26,156 bases of DNA from JAUPVS01 sp037139495 (GCA_037139495.1 JBAXGG010000012.1:1-26156), one strand, 5' to 3'. Positions 1-7,483 are shown, counted from the first letter of the stretch. Made by a program: numbers and translations. The notes: generated from the letters alone by a model not told the origin.

Positions 1-1737
1 ACCGGAAGAACTGCTCGGTGGCGCGAAAGCCATCTGACTAACATTGTTAAAAGTGCTAATCGAACCAATCAAGTAACCAGTGTTAAAGCTGGTCCAGTTG
101 CCGTGGTACCAATCTGGTGGTGAGCTGTAAACATCGGCAAACTCGTTTGCCCAGTTTTTTTCCATTTCAAAAATGATGGCAAAGGGCAAAAGTTTTTCGA
201 ACAGCTTGAGTTTGGTCTTTGGATCTTTAGGGTCACCCCACTGTCGAACTCCTTCTGGACTTTGCAGGTATCTAATCCGGTCGGCTTCGGCTAACTGCAT
301 GTACATCCTCAGCCCTTCCAAATATTCTAGGGCCTCTACCCCAGTTGCGGTCCGGGCTGACATAAAGTGAGAGAATATCAGCATTATTAAAGCTGCCAAT
401 GCAGCCCCCAATACTAGGGCGCCCAGGATCCCGTTTCTTGCAACTAGAACGAATCCGAAAAATACCAAACCAACAAGTATGCCTGAGGCGATTGACTGAT
501 ATTTTTTACTAACTTTGACAGGATTAGACTTGAAATACCCCCGGCTAGCTAAGGTTTCTGGGATAGAGTTTGAGAGCCTCAAAAAATCACCAGACATGGT
601 GTTCTTGAGTGCCAGTAGCTGAACCGTACTGCCCAAATCGTTGCTACTAAAAACCATGTCAACCACAGCCCGTTCCTCGGCCGTCAAGTCATCTGGTGTC
701 TTAAGCAGTTTGAGTTCATAATCAATCTTCTTACCGATTAATTTATCAATCTGAATCTCACTAATTGAAATATATCCCCGTACGGCCAATTCAATTATCA
801 GGGCCGTAACAGCCTTGTTGCGTAGTTTTTGCTGAATAATAACGTCGCTGGTGAGGCTGTTGAAATTTGGTAGAGGCACGTATTGCGGCACAATTGTCCC
901 TCGCCCTTTGGCATCACGGCCATTCTTGCTCCACTGCCGATACATAAACACAGTCACGATCACCGGCAACAGAAAAAATGCTCCGATAGCGATTAGATTA
1001 TGTATCTGCTTCTCTTGATGAGCGGCCTTATCAACTTTGAATGTACCCGGCTTAAAGGATAATACAAAGGACAGATTACCGCCTGCTGGCAAATTTTCGG
1101 TCCGCACTGTTACTGCCAAGCCGTCGGATTCTTCGGTGCGTGTGATCGTACAATCTTGGGCTGTACTACCTTGGGTGCCGGTATAACAAACCTGCTTATC
1201 TTGGAGCTTGCTAACCAGGTCTCGGGGGACGTGGATAACAGCACTAGTCTGGCCAAAAACCTGATTCCACTGGGTGCCGTTAACATCCCAGTACCACTCA
1301 TCATGGTCACTATAAAAGGTAATTGGGTTCTTAAAGGAATAAACTAAATGATATGAGGTTGGCCCATCTACGTAGGTGGCAGCATCACCAATTTTTAAAA
1401 TCTTGTAGCTACTGGTCGAACTAGTTGTGTATGGATATAATACACCGTCCGCGTTACTGATAGATTGAATTTTAAGGTCGATCGGTTGGTCCTTATAAGT
1501 GTTTGGGATTGCCCGGAAAATGCCGTGGTTCTGATTAATAGTCGGGAAGTTAGCATTAATCACCTCGTCAACCTTAACTGTCGGCACACCATCATTTCGA
1601 CTTTGCAAAAAGTAATCAGCTTTAAAGGAACCAATCGTGAAATCCTGAACACCAGCCCGCGCTTTGGCAGCGATACCGACACTTGCAAGCAGGACGATGA
1701 ATACTACAAACCCAATTTTGGTACGATTTTTTATCAT
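1..1737 (-). CDS. DUF2207 domain membrane protein, C-terminus cut by window edge
   Basis: The frame is open from an ATG at 1737 to the left edge (579 codons visible). The N-terminus (MIKNRTKIGFVVFIVLLASV) is a basic, hydrophobic signal peptide followed by AKARAG, a plausible cleavage zone. A beta-rich extracytoplasmic domain (about residues 30-240) precedes a membrane segment near 245-263, a cytoplasmic part, and two further hydrophobic segments near 415-455. The late region contains EYLEGLRMYMQLAEADRIRY and LLPFAIIFEMEKNW, typical of DUF2207 predicted membrane proteins, whose function is unknown. The glycine/serine-rich low-complexity tail usual in this family probably begins at the edge (PPSSSSG). 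The start is supported by a TATAAT hexamer 8 nt upstream, so the mRNA may be leaderless. Family call confident; role unknown. Confidence 0.85.
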   Translation of the reverse strand, partial: MIKNRTKIGFVVFIVLLASVGIAAKARAGVQDFTIGSFKADYFLQSRNDGVPTVKVDEVINANFPTINQNHGIFRAIPNTYKDQPIDLKIQSISNADGVLYPYTTSSTSSYKILKIGDAATYVDGPTSYHLVYSFKNPITFYSDHDEWYWDVNGTQWNQVFGQTSAVIHVPRDLVSKLQDKQVCYTGTQGSTAQDCTITRTEESDGLAVTVRTENLPAGGNLSFVLSFKPGTFKVDKAAHQEKQIHNLIAIGAFFLLPVIVTVFMYRQWSKNGRDAKGRGTIVPQYVPLPNFNSLTSDVIIQQKLRNKAVTALIIELAVRGYISISEIQIDKLIGKKIDYELKLLKTPDDLTAEERAVVDMVFSSNDLGSTVQLLALKNTMSGDFLRLSNSIPETLASRGYFKSNPVKVSKKYQSIASGILVGLVFFGFVLVARNGILGALVLGAALAALIMLIFSHFMSARTATGVEALEYLEGLRMYMQLAEADRIRYLQSPEGVRQWGDPKDPKTKLKLFEKLLPFAIIFEMEKNWANEFADVYSSPPDWYHGNWTSFNTGYLIGSISTFNNVSQMAFAPPSSSSG

Positions 1738-1745
1738 TAACTCAT

Positions 1746-1751
1746 ATTATA
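1746..1751 (-). promoter_or_regulatory. -10 hexamer TATAAT for the DUF2207 gene
   Basis: Perfect TATAAT on the minus strand, with 8 nt between it and the ATG at 1737. No TTGACA-like -35 is visible at 16-18 nt. The spacing implies transcription starting at or very near the start codon. Confidence 0.55.
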
Positions 1752-1772
1752 GGAGCTTTGCTGGGTTTTGGA

Positions 1773-1788
1773 TATATTTATAAATATA
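1773..1788. repeat. 16-bp perfect AT palindrome
   Basis: TATATTTATAAATATA is a perfect inverted repeat lying 21 bp upstream of the -10 of the DUF2207 gene, inside the 154-bp gap 1738-1891. It could be an operator or simply AT-rich DNA. The rest of the gap holds no gene I can support. A short GGAG/CTCC pairing after the permease stop (about 1867-1884) is too weak to call a terminator. Confidence 0.35.
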
Positions 1789-1891
1789 GTCGTAAATATA
1801 TTTTTTCGGGTTTATAACTTCTCATTGAAAGCTATTAAGGTTGGAAGGCTCTCAGCGCTCGGAGCAAAAACACTCCATCTCCATAACTACG

Positions 1892-3187
1892 CTATTCGTA
1901 GCGTAACGCTTCGATAGGATCTTTGCGTGAGGCACGTCGGGCCGGCAAAGAACCAGCTAAAAATGAGATGACAACAATTATACCAATCACGAGGAGCATT
2001 GATTGCCACGGGAAGGCCACCAGCTTGAAGCCTTCAAAGCCTTTTAGGAAAGTATTGGCAGCTATCTTGTTTAAGACGCGACCAGCAATGTTAGCGAAAC
2101 CAATTCCGAGTAACGAACCCCAGAAGCCAATAAAAATCGCCTCAAGGCTGAACAGCAAGAATATTTTGCCACGGCCCATACCGAGCGCTTTCATGAGGCC
2201 GATTTCGCGGGTACGTTCTTGCACCGACATAAATAAGGTGTTGATGATACCAAAGCTTGCGGCCAGTAGTGCAATGCCGCCGAAAATGTTCAAGGCAACA
2301 GTCACGGCATTCAAAATTTTATTTACCACCCCTATTTGATCTTGTATGGTCAGAGCTTCATAACCAGCATTATTAAAGTTCTTTTTTAGTGCATCCTGCT
2401 GAGCTTTAGTGGAGTTGATGTCAAAACGGGCAATCAGATATACATATTGAGGATCGTTAGCAGTCAGTATACCGGTTTGCAAATCATAGACTTCTTTCAC
2501 CCAGGTCGAGGAGGCGTTAATTCCAGCACTACCAACCAGTGTTGAGCGCTGTACGCCAACGATAGTAGCGGTTTTTGTAAACTGTTGGCCTGTAGCGTTG
2601 GTAAATGCAAAGGTTATTGTCTTACCAAGAACAGCTTGGGCGTTCTCACCCAGACCTAGTGGCTTGAGGTAGGTTTGTGGTAAGGTAATTTCTTCAGCGG
2701 AGTTATTGTTAACTAATCGGCCAGCTTCTAAATCGATGTTAAAGCCGTCGGTATATTGGCTAACGGTAGTTTGGAATTTCTTATATCCTGTAGTCATGTA
2801 ATCTGGCAAAATAGTGTAGGTTTTAATTACCTCTTTGACACCAGGAATAGCCGCAATCTTAACAACATCTTTATTAGTCATATATAGGCTGCCGGGAGGG
2901 CCATTAACCTGAACGGTAACTTTTTTACGCTCCGGGTTATACTCGGTTAGGCCGTTGTTGGCTTCTTTGGTGGCTTTATCTTGGCTCCGGGCGGTGACAA
3001 ACAAACTGTCCTTGGCCCCAACATTACCCAGTTGGGTGTTAACATAGCTTTTAATCCCATCACCAAGGCCGTTGGTCATGGTTAGCGTAAAAGCACCGAT
3101 CACTACAGCGGTTACTGTTAAAAACGTGCGGACTTTGCTTTTTCGCAAGTTGGAGTTAGCAGTGCGGACAATGTCAAAATATTTCAT
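1892..3187 (-). CDS. MacB/FtsX-type ABC transporter permease
   Basis: The 431-residue protein has one N-terminal membrane segment (about 18-40), a large extracytoplasmic MacB periplasmic-core-like domain (about 45-285) and three C-terminal membrane segments forming an FtsX domain (about 290-425). The hallmark stretch after the first FtsX helix reads MSVQERTREIGLMKALGMGR, and the end SLPARRASRKDPIEALRYE is diagnostic for this superfamily. The start overlaps the stop of the upstream ATPase by one base (TAATG), so translation is coupled. Such pairs do mechanotransmission or export of lipids, peptides or antibiotics. No MacA-type adaptor or outer-membrane partner is present, as expected of a monoderm. 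Substrate cannot be told. Confidence 0.9.
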   Translation of the reverse strand: MKYFDIVRTANSNLRKSKVRTFLTVTAVVIGAFTLTMTNGLGDGIKSYVNTQLGNVGAKDSLFVTARSQDKATKEANNGLTEYNPERKKVTVQVNGPPGSLYMTNKDVVKIAAIPGVKEVIKTYTILPDYMTTGYKKFQTTVSQYTDGFNIDLEAGRLVNNNSAEEITLPQTYLKPLGLGENAQAVLGKTITFAFTNATGQQFTKTATIVGVQRSTLVGSAGINASSTWVKEVYDLQTGILTANDPQYVYLIARFDINSTKAQQDALKKNFNNAGYEALTIQDQIGVVNKILNAVTVALNIFGGIALLAASFGIINTLFMSVQERTREIGLMKALGMGRGKIFLLFSLEAIFIGFWGSLLGIGFANIAGRVLNKIAANTFLKGFEGFKLVAFPWQSMLLVIGIIVVISFLAGSLPARRASRKDPIEALRYE

Positions 3188-3882
3188 TATTTTGCTACAT
3201 TCCTGGCTCGTGGAACAATCAGGCCGTCTTTGATGTAAACCTGACGCTGGCAGCGTTTAGCCAAATCTTCGTCATGAGTGACAAAAATTAGGGTGATCTT
3301 TTTCGTTTTATTGAGAAAGAACAAAAGGTTCTCAATTTTTTTCCCAGTAGCAGTATCCAGATTACCCGTCGGCTCATCGGCAAATATGAGTTTAGGGTTA
3401 TTTATTAAGGCTCGAGCGATGCAGACGCGCTGTTTTTGGCCACCACTTAAGTCGGCGGCCTTGTTGTTAGCTTTATCTTCGAGCTCGACGGATTTAAGCA
3501 CCTCCAAGCCACGCTTCTTGCGTTCGCGGGCGCCTACGCCTGCAATTTTGAGAGGTAGAATGACGTTACTTAAGACAGTTTCATCTCCGTTTAAGAAGAA
3601 TTGCTGAAAAACAAAGCCGTAATCTTGGTTTCGGTGCTTGTCGACCTGTTTGCGACTAAGAGTAGACGCGTCGGTGCCGTTTACTAAAATTGAACCTTCA
3701 CTTGGTGAATCCAGCAAGGCCAATAGGTGCATTAGGGTAGATTTTCCGGAGCCACTTTTACCTATCACGGCTACAACTTCACCTTGTTCAATGGTCAGGT
3801 CCACGCCACGTAGAGCGGTAAATGCTGCCTCACCGTTACCGTAAGTTTTGCGAATATTTTGCGCTTGGATTAGTGCTGACAT
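3187..3882 (-). CDS. ABC transporter ATPase, MacB/LolD family
   Basis: The 231-residue nucleotide-binding subunit energises the permease encoded immediately downstream. Walker A is GKSGSGKST (41-49), the Q-loop glutamine sits in VFQQ (about 93), the signature is LSGGQ (145-149), Walker B is LIFADE (165-170) followed by the D-loop NLD, and the H-loop histidine is H203 (VTHDED). Length and the LDTATG motif fit the LolD/MacB/FtsE group. One oddity is FLNGDETVLSNVILP, where relatives usually have a LLP/TALENV-type segment. The ATG at 3882 has an AGGGG Shine-Dalgarno-like stretch upstream and a TTGACT/TATATA promoter, so unlike many genes here it appears to have its own leader. Confidence 0.93.
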   Translation of the reverse strand: MSALIQAQNIRKTYGNGEAAFTALRGVDLTIEQGEVVAVIGKSGSGKSTLMHLLALLDSPSEGSILVNGTDASTLSRKQVDKHRNQDYGFVFQQFFLNGDETVLSNVILPLKIAGVGARERKKRGLEVLKSVELEDKANNKAADLSGGQKQRVCIARALINNPKLIFADEPTGNLDTATGKKIENLLFFLNKTKKITLIFVTHDEDLAKRCQRQVYIKDGLIVPRARNVAK

Positions 3883-3891
3883 GAATACCCC

Positions 3892-3919
3892 TATATATTT
3901 TACAAGCTTAACAAGTCAA
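3892..3919 (-). promoter_or_regulatory. Sigma70-like promoter of the ABC transporter pair
   Basis: On the minus strand, TTGACT (3919-3914), a 16-nt spacer and TATATA (3897-3892) lie 9 nt upstream of the ATG. A second TTGACA-like element starts 14 nt further upstream (about 3933-3928). This sits in the 57-bp gap after the orphan gene at 3940-4419, so the ABC pair can be transcribed independently of it. Confidence 0.5.
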
Positions 3920-3939
3920 GTATTTTCTGTCAAGAAAGA

Positions 3940-4419
3940 TTAGTTAGCGCACAATGCGTAATCAATCAACCCAACTGGTAGATACAAAGGACGCCGAACT
4001 GGTTTCTCTATTGAGAGATAATAACCAAACTCTGAAGGCCTTTCCTCGTCGACTATTTCAAATTCCTGAGGCCGATCGATTATTCTGGCATTATTTATCA
4101 TCCAAGCAATCGTACCTTCAGAGTTAACCCTAATGTAGCCAACTCGGGCTAAATCCCCTACTAAACGAAGTACGCCAAATTGCAGGGTAGGCCAAACCAT
4201 TTCTTCCTGGGAAAGTCCGTCTGGCAGCATCAGCGCAGATTCAGTTTTAACTATCACCTTACTGGCGCCATTAAAGTATCGGTTTTCTCTCATACCCTCG
4301 CAAGCTTGACGACCGGCCTGGTCTTGAGCTTCAATTCCCTCAACACTCCGAACTACTTCCTGCCATCCTTGGCAGGTTTCTAAGAGATTACGAGGCACGA
4401 AAAATTCATTATTAATCAT
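3940..4419 (-). CDS. Orphan 159-residue protein divergent from the PafA/Dop-like gene
   Basis: I do not recognise this protein. It is soluble, acidic to neutral, with no signal peptide or membrane segment. An N-terminal helical half (about 10-50; SVEGIEAQDQAGRQACEGMR) precedes an alpha/beta half containing WPTLQFGVLRLVGDLARVGY, a strand-turn-strand SEGTIAWMINNARII and an acidic stretch EFEIVDEERPSEFGYY. I chose the ATG at 4419 (MINNEFF) rather than the upstream in-frame ATG at 4491, because TATACT lies 6 nt before 4419 and the upstream extension is low-quality (basic/aromatic). It is transcribed away from the ligase cluster across a 123-bp shared region, which suggests but does not prove a functional or regulatory link. 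Confidence 0.7.
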   Translation of the reverse strand: MINNEFFVPRNLLETCQGWQEVVRSVEGIEAQDQAGRQACEGMRENRYFNGASKVIVKTESALMLPDGLSQEEMVWPTLQFGVLRLVGDLARVGYIRVNSEGTIAWMINNARIIDRPQEFEIVDEERPSEFGYYLSIEKPVRRPLYLPVGLIDYALCAN

Positions 4420-4425
4420 TAAGCT

Positions 4426-4431
4426 AGTATA
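4426..4431 (-). promoter_or_regulatory. -10 hexamer TATACT for the orphan gene at 3940-4419
   Basis: TATACT on the minus strand, with 6 nt to the ATG at 4419 and no recognisable -35. It is consistent with a leaderless transcript and decides the start codon. Confidence 0.5.
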
Positions 4432-4494
4432 TTTGAAAAAAGCTATTTTCCATCGTTTTTTATAATAACTAGGGTAAAAAAAGTTACCCAACTT

Positions 4495-4523
4495 TTGTTT
4501 AACTAGTGAATAAGTGGTATCAT
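4495..4523 (+). promoter_or_regulatory. Extended -10 promoter of the PafA/Dop-like cluster
   Basis: TTGTTT (4495-4500), an exact 17-nt spacer, then TATCAT (4518-4523) with an extended TGn just before it (4515-4517). Transcription would begin near 4530, just ahead of the AAGGAG Shine-Dalgarno (4533-4538) and the ATG at 4543. One of the few fully organised promoters in the window. Confidence 0.6.
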
Positions 4524-4542
4524 CTTGGTTTTAAGGAGATGT

Positions 4543-6042
4543 ATGGGTAAATACCTAGATCAAAATCAAGTTTTTCCCCTTGCTATGGGTAACGAAGAAG
4601 AAACCGGGCTAATGATAGACACCTACGGGGAAATGTCCGAGCCTGATGATTTGGTTAGCGACTTGGAATATTTAATACCCACCGAACTTGTCGGATTTAG
4701 CAGTAATGCTCATAATTTTTTACTTAATGGTAGTAAGGTTTACCCCGGAGGCTCAGAAGAATCTATGGGGTTTGGTAATCTCGAAAGAGCAACACCTGAA
4801 TGTAAGCTACCAAAAGATATCGTACCCTACGACAAGGCCAGTCAATATTTATTGGAGCAAATTGTTAAAACTTACCTGAAAAGTGAGTCTAGTGACAACC
4901 ATACGGTAAACGCTAGGATCCAACGGCGCGTGGTTGATTCGCATGGTAATCGCAAGGCAAGTCATGATAACTTCGGTATTGCAAATAATACACCTCTAAA
5001 CGTTCCCGGTAAAAACAACTATGCTACCGCAAGTATTTTAGAGCATTTTGCAACTCGGTCATTAGTGACTGGAGCTGGCATGGTTACAGATACGAGATTT
5101 AAATATGCCCAAAAAATTGGTGGCCTTTTGGATATTAATAGTTACAGTTACCGTGGCTCTATGTTCAGAACTAGTAGGGAAGAGGGAGGGTACCGATTCG
5201 AAGTCCGCTGTAGTGATATTAATATTTCAGACTGGGCGGTGTGGATGCGAATGGGCAGCACAGCATTGGTTCTGGCTTTAAATCAAACTCCATTAGAGAA
5301 AGAACTTGATAAGTACGTACCGCAAAACTACGATTCAATCCTTCTGAGAACAAAACAGGTAAATAATGCGAAGCTTGGTAAAAACGGCCGCCTTACCGCA
5401 ACACCAGAACAGATAGCTGCAATTGATTTTCAGCAATATATTGCAGAACTGGCTATGGATGAACTGCCCCGTTATGTCGGCGAGATCCCCCACGATTATT
5501 TCAACGTTGCTATGGAACTGTATAACTTCTGCCAGGATTACAAATCGGTTGTTTCCGGTCAATCCGAGATAAACCTTCTGGCAGACAGAGCTGATTGGGC
5601 TGCAAAGTTATCTTTCATACTTAGGGGCATCGAAAAAGACAGGGATTTCGGGATTAATCGTCAGACCACGGATATAGAAGCAAGAGCCGCAGATCTGAGG
5701 TATGACTCGATAGAGTACTCAGCAAAAAATGGTGAAGTAAAAAACCCTGTTTACGGAAACGGGTACCGAATGCGCGATAAAGGTATTTTTAGAAGGACTG
5801 TTAGTCCAATCGCTATACAGAAAGCATACCGTAATGCCCCTTCTGACACCCGAGCTAACCAGCGATCCAAGATACTGTCGAAATATGTAGTTGCTAATTG
5901 TGATTGGGCTACAGTTTCAGTATTGATCACGGGTAATGCTCGACATCACGTTAGCATGGACGACGTGACCCAACCAGAATTAAAGAAGTATGAATCGGAA
6001 AGCCTTGCATTGAATGCCCAACTGAGAATTAGGGAGCGATAA
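4543..6042 (+). CDS. PafA/Dop-family (Pup ligase/deamidase-like) carboxylate-amine ligase
   Basis: The 499-residue protein aligns by eye along its whole length with PafA and Dop, the actinobacterial enzymes that attach or remove Pup. They share the glutamine-synthetase-like ATP-grasping fold. Visible landmarks: GNEEETG (16-22, equivalent to the GIExEFG nucleotide/metal loop), NFLLNGSKVY (58-67, cf. NGARxY), ATPECK (83-88, cf. the YATPEC metal motif), DSHGNRKASHDNF (132-144, cf. DxxGNxxxxHENY), RGSMFRTSREE (204-214), RFEVRCSDINISDW (218-231, cf. the RLHVIVGDSNMSE motif), MGSTALVL (237-244), and DWAAK (351-355) followed by DLRYDSI (384-390). The catalytic Asp of the YxD motif appears replaced (VYPG). 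ATG 4543 has AAGGAG upstream; a TTG at 4525 is in frame but less likely. No Pup or proteasome gene is nearby. Family is secure; substrate unknown. Confidence 0.85.
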   Translation: MGKYLDQNQVFPLAMGNEEETGLMIDTYGEMSEPDDLVSDLEYLIPTELVGFSSNAHNFLLNGSKVYPGGSEESMGFGNLERATPECKLPKDIVPYDKASQYLLEQIVKTYLKSESSDNHTVNARIQRRVVDSHGNRKASHDNFGIANNTPLNVPGKNNYATASILEHFATRSLVTGAGMVTDTRFKYAQKIGGLLDINSYSYRGSMFRTSREEGGYRFEVRCSDINISDWAVWMRMGSTALVLALNQTPLEKELDKYVPQNYDSILLRTKQVNNAKLGKNGRLTATPEQIAAIDFQQYIAELAMDELPRYVGEIPHDYFNVAMELYNFCQDYKSVVSGQSEINLLADRADWAAKLSFILRGIEKDRDFGINRQTTDIEARAADLRYDSIEYSAKNGEVKNPVYGNGYRMRDKGIFRRTVSPIAIQKAYRNAPSDTRANQRSKILSKYVVANCDWATVSVLITGNARHHVSMDDVTQPELKKYESESLALNAQLRIRER

Positions 6043-6047
6043 AATAG

Positions 6048-6482
6048 ATGGCCACTAAAACATTCAAGCAATTAGGGGCTGAAGCATTACTGGATCTAAC
6101 TGGACCACCTTCTCTACAAAAAATAAAACCGACTCATGACGAGCTTCTAGCCCTGGAAGCCTGGGGATTTGAAAAGCCATATACGGGAACTTTGGCTGAA
6201 GAATCTGATGAAGAGAGGTCCTTCTACTGGACAGGAAGACCAAACGCTTACTCGGAATTACCATTGTTAGTTGCAGTAATCCCAATAGGCGAAACAGTTA
6301 TCAAGAATACTAGCTGGCGATGTGGCATCATAGTTCAGTCCGATCTAGAATCTGCAACCGACCGGGGTTCTGCCATACTCGATGCTGCAATTTATGAGCT
6401 GACTCCAGAGAATCAAGGTGTCAGAAAATTTTCTAGGGTTATCCTGGCACTAACCAAAATAATCCCCCCTATCGATGTTTAA
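6048..6482 (+). CDS. Orphan 144-residue protein of the ligase cluster
   Basis: Not recognised. It starts 5 nt after the ligase stop, so it is almost certainly co-transcribed; AGGGAG inside the end of the ligase gene could act as a ribosome-binding site. The N-terminal third is helical (FKQLGAEALLDLTG, then DELLALEAWG). An acidic stretch (LAEESDEERSFYW, about 49-61) follows. The C-terminal half looks alpha/beta with strands LPLLVAVIPIG and CGIIVQSD, a helix around AILDAAIYEL and a last strand FSRVILALTKII. No signal peptide, membrane span or metal motif. It does not end in the Gly-Gly-Glu/Gln of Pup (it ends PPIDV). Its position makes it a candidate substrate, partner or regulator of the ligase (inference only). 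Confidence 0.65.
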   Translation: MATKTFKQLGAEALLDLTGPPSLQKIKPTHDELLALEAWGFEKPYTGTLAEESDEERSFYWTGRPNAYSELPLLVAVIPIGETVIKNTSWRCGIIVQSDLESATDRGSAILDAAIYELTPENQGVRKFSRVILALTKIIPPIDV

Positions 6483-6494
6483 ATTTAGTTAGAG

Positions 6495-6500
6495 TAAACT
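6495..6500 (+). promoter_or_regulatory. Possible internal -10 (TAAACT) before the 91-residue gene
   Basis: TAAACT lies 6 nt before the ATG at 6507, in the 24-bp gap after the 144-residue gene. The spacing matches the leaderless pattern seen elsewhere in the window, so the last two genes may have their own transcript as well as read-through. Confidence 0.35.
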
Positions 6501-6506
6501 ATACCT

Positions 6507-6782
6507 ATGCCACTAATTAACATAGGACCAGTAAAGCACAACAAAGCGGCTAACGGTTTTATAATTATAACTAACGCAGCGGAATGGCGGCTAATTATGG
6601 ATTTGCACAAAAAGCTCAAAATGCAGATACAGCTTGGTGGTTACATCGATTTTGTCGAATCCCACTTGCATACTTTCAGGAACGAGCTTCAAATACTTTT
6701 CATAGCTGATCTAGTAATCAACATAAAGAAAATCGGTGGATTAAAACTTAAGACTGAATTAAGCAACTCGGAGCTGGCATGA
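6507..6782 (+). CDS. Orphan 91-residue small protein coupled to the PIG-L gene
   Basis: Not recognised. It is small and basic-to-neutral with a strand-helix layout: PLINIGPVKHNKAANGFIII, then a helix WRLIMDLHKKLKMQIQLGGY, and a hydrophobic-patterned helix about 54-75 (HTFRNELQILFIADLVINIK) that is probably amphipathic rather than membrane-spanning. Its stop overlaps the start of the PIG-L gene by four bases (ATGA), so the two are translationally coupled. It ends SELA, not a Pup-like GGE/GGQ. It could be a small partner of the deacetylase. A real gene on grounds of position and coupling, but with no assigned function. Confidence 0.6.
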   Translation: MPLINIGPVKHNKAANGFIIITNAAEWRLIMDLHKKLKMQIQLGGYIDFVESHLHTFRNELQILFIADLVINIKKIGGLKLKTELSNSELA

Positions 6783-7483
6783 ATGAACTCCAGCCTAGCG
6801 TAATCCTTGGTGTAGCCGCACACCCGGATGACCTGGACTTCGGAATGGCTGGAAGTGTAGCAAAGTGGGTCAAGTCTGGTGCCAAAGCTTATTATCTGAT
6901 ACTAACCAACGGTAACAAAGGTACGCATGATCGTTCGCTATCACAAGATCAATTAAGAGACTTAAGGCGTGATGAACAAAGGGCCGCAGCTAAAATTTTG
7001 GGTGTCACGGAAGTCTTTTTTTGTGATTACAACGATGGCGAACTAGAAAACAGTCTAGAAGTAAAGGAATGTGTAGCCCTGCGAATACGTGAAGTAAAAC
7101 CTGACGTTGTGCTAACGATGGATCCAACTATGGTTTATTCGTCCCGCCGGGGTTTTATTAATCACCCTGATCACCGCGCAGCTGGCCAAGCTTGCCTTGA
7201 TGCTGTCTACCCGCTTGCCCGCGATCACTTGTCCTTTCCAGATCACGCTAAAAATGGGCTGGAGCCCTTTGAGGTTGGAACAGTTCTGTTGGTTAACTTT
7301 GAAACTTCGAATTACTATGTCGATATCTCTAAGGAATTTGAAATAAAGACCAGAGCTCTACGGGCTCACAAAACCCAAGTTGGACCGGCCGCCATTACAA
7401 TGATTCGCACTTGGGCCGCCGAGGCCGGGGAAAAAGCCGGTTGCAAGTTTGCCGAAAGCTTTGTCAGAGTGGACGTTAGCTAG
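6779..7483 (+). CDS. PIG-L/LmbE family zinc de-N-acetylase
   Basis: The 234-residue soluble enzyme has the family's zinc motif AHPDD (14-18; ligands H15 and D18, catalytic base D17), the LTNGNKGTHD segment (about 42-51), DPTMVYSSRRGFINHPDH (115-132, with H129 and zinc ligand H132), followed by RAAGQACLDAVYP. An AHKTQVG stretch (196-202) near the end matches the helix seen in MshB/BshB-like members. The family removes acetyl groups from N-acetylglucosamine-type substrates (mycothiol, bacillithiol, GPI and antibiotic pathways). It is last in the ligase cluster and coupled by ATGA to the 91-residue gene. By context it may generate a free amine used by the ligase; this is inference. The 156 bp after its stop hold no gene I can see. 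Confidence 0.93.
   Translation: MNELQPSVILGVAAHPDDLDFGMAGSVAKWVKSGAKAYYLILTNGNKGTHDRSLSQDQLRDLRRDEQRAAAKILGVTEVFFCDYNDGELENSLEVKECVALRIREVKPDVVLTMDPTMVYSSRRGFINHPDHRAAGQACLDAVYPLARDHLSFPDHAKNGLEPFEVGTVLLVNFETSNYYVDISKEFEIKTRALRAHKTQVGPAAITMIRTWAAEAGEKAGCKFAESFVRVDVS

Noticed and set aside
1465..1740. Plus-strand ORFs at 1156-1347 and 1465-1740
   Set aside because: They lie antisense to the continuous DUF2207 frame, which has a signal peptide and family motifs.
1892..3882. Full MacAB-type efflux system
   Set aside because: Only ATPase and permease are present as separate proteins; no MacA adaptor or outer-membrane channel, so I name only the superfamily.
4525..4542. Earlier in-frame TTG start for the PafA/Dop-like gene
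   Set aside because: It lies ahead of the AAGGAG Shine-Dalgarno and essentially at the predicted transcription start; ATG 4543 is better placed.
6507..6782. 91-residue protein as a Pup
   Set aside because: Pup is a ~64-residue disordered protein ending in GGE/GGQ; this one is longer, looks folded and ends SELA.
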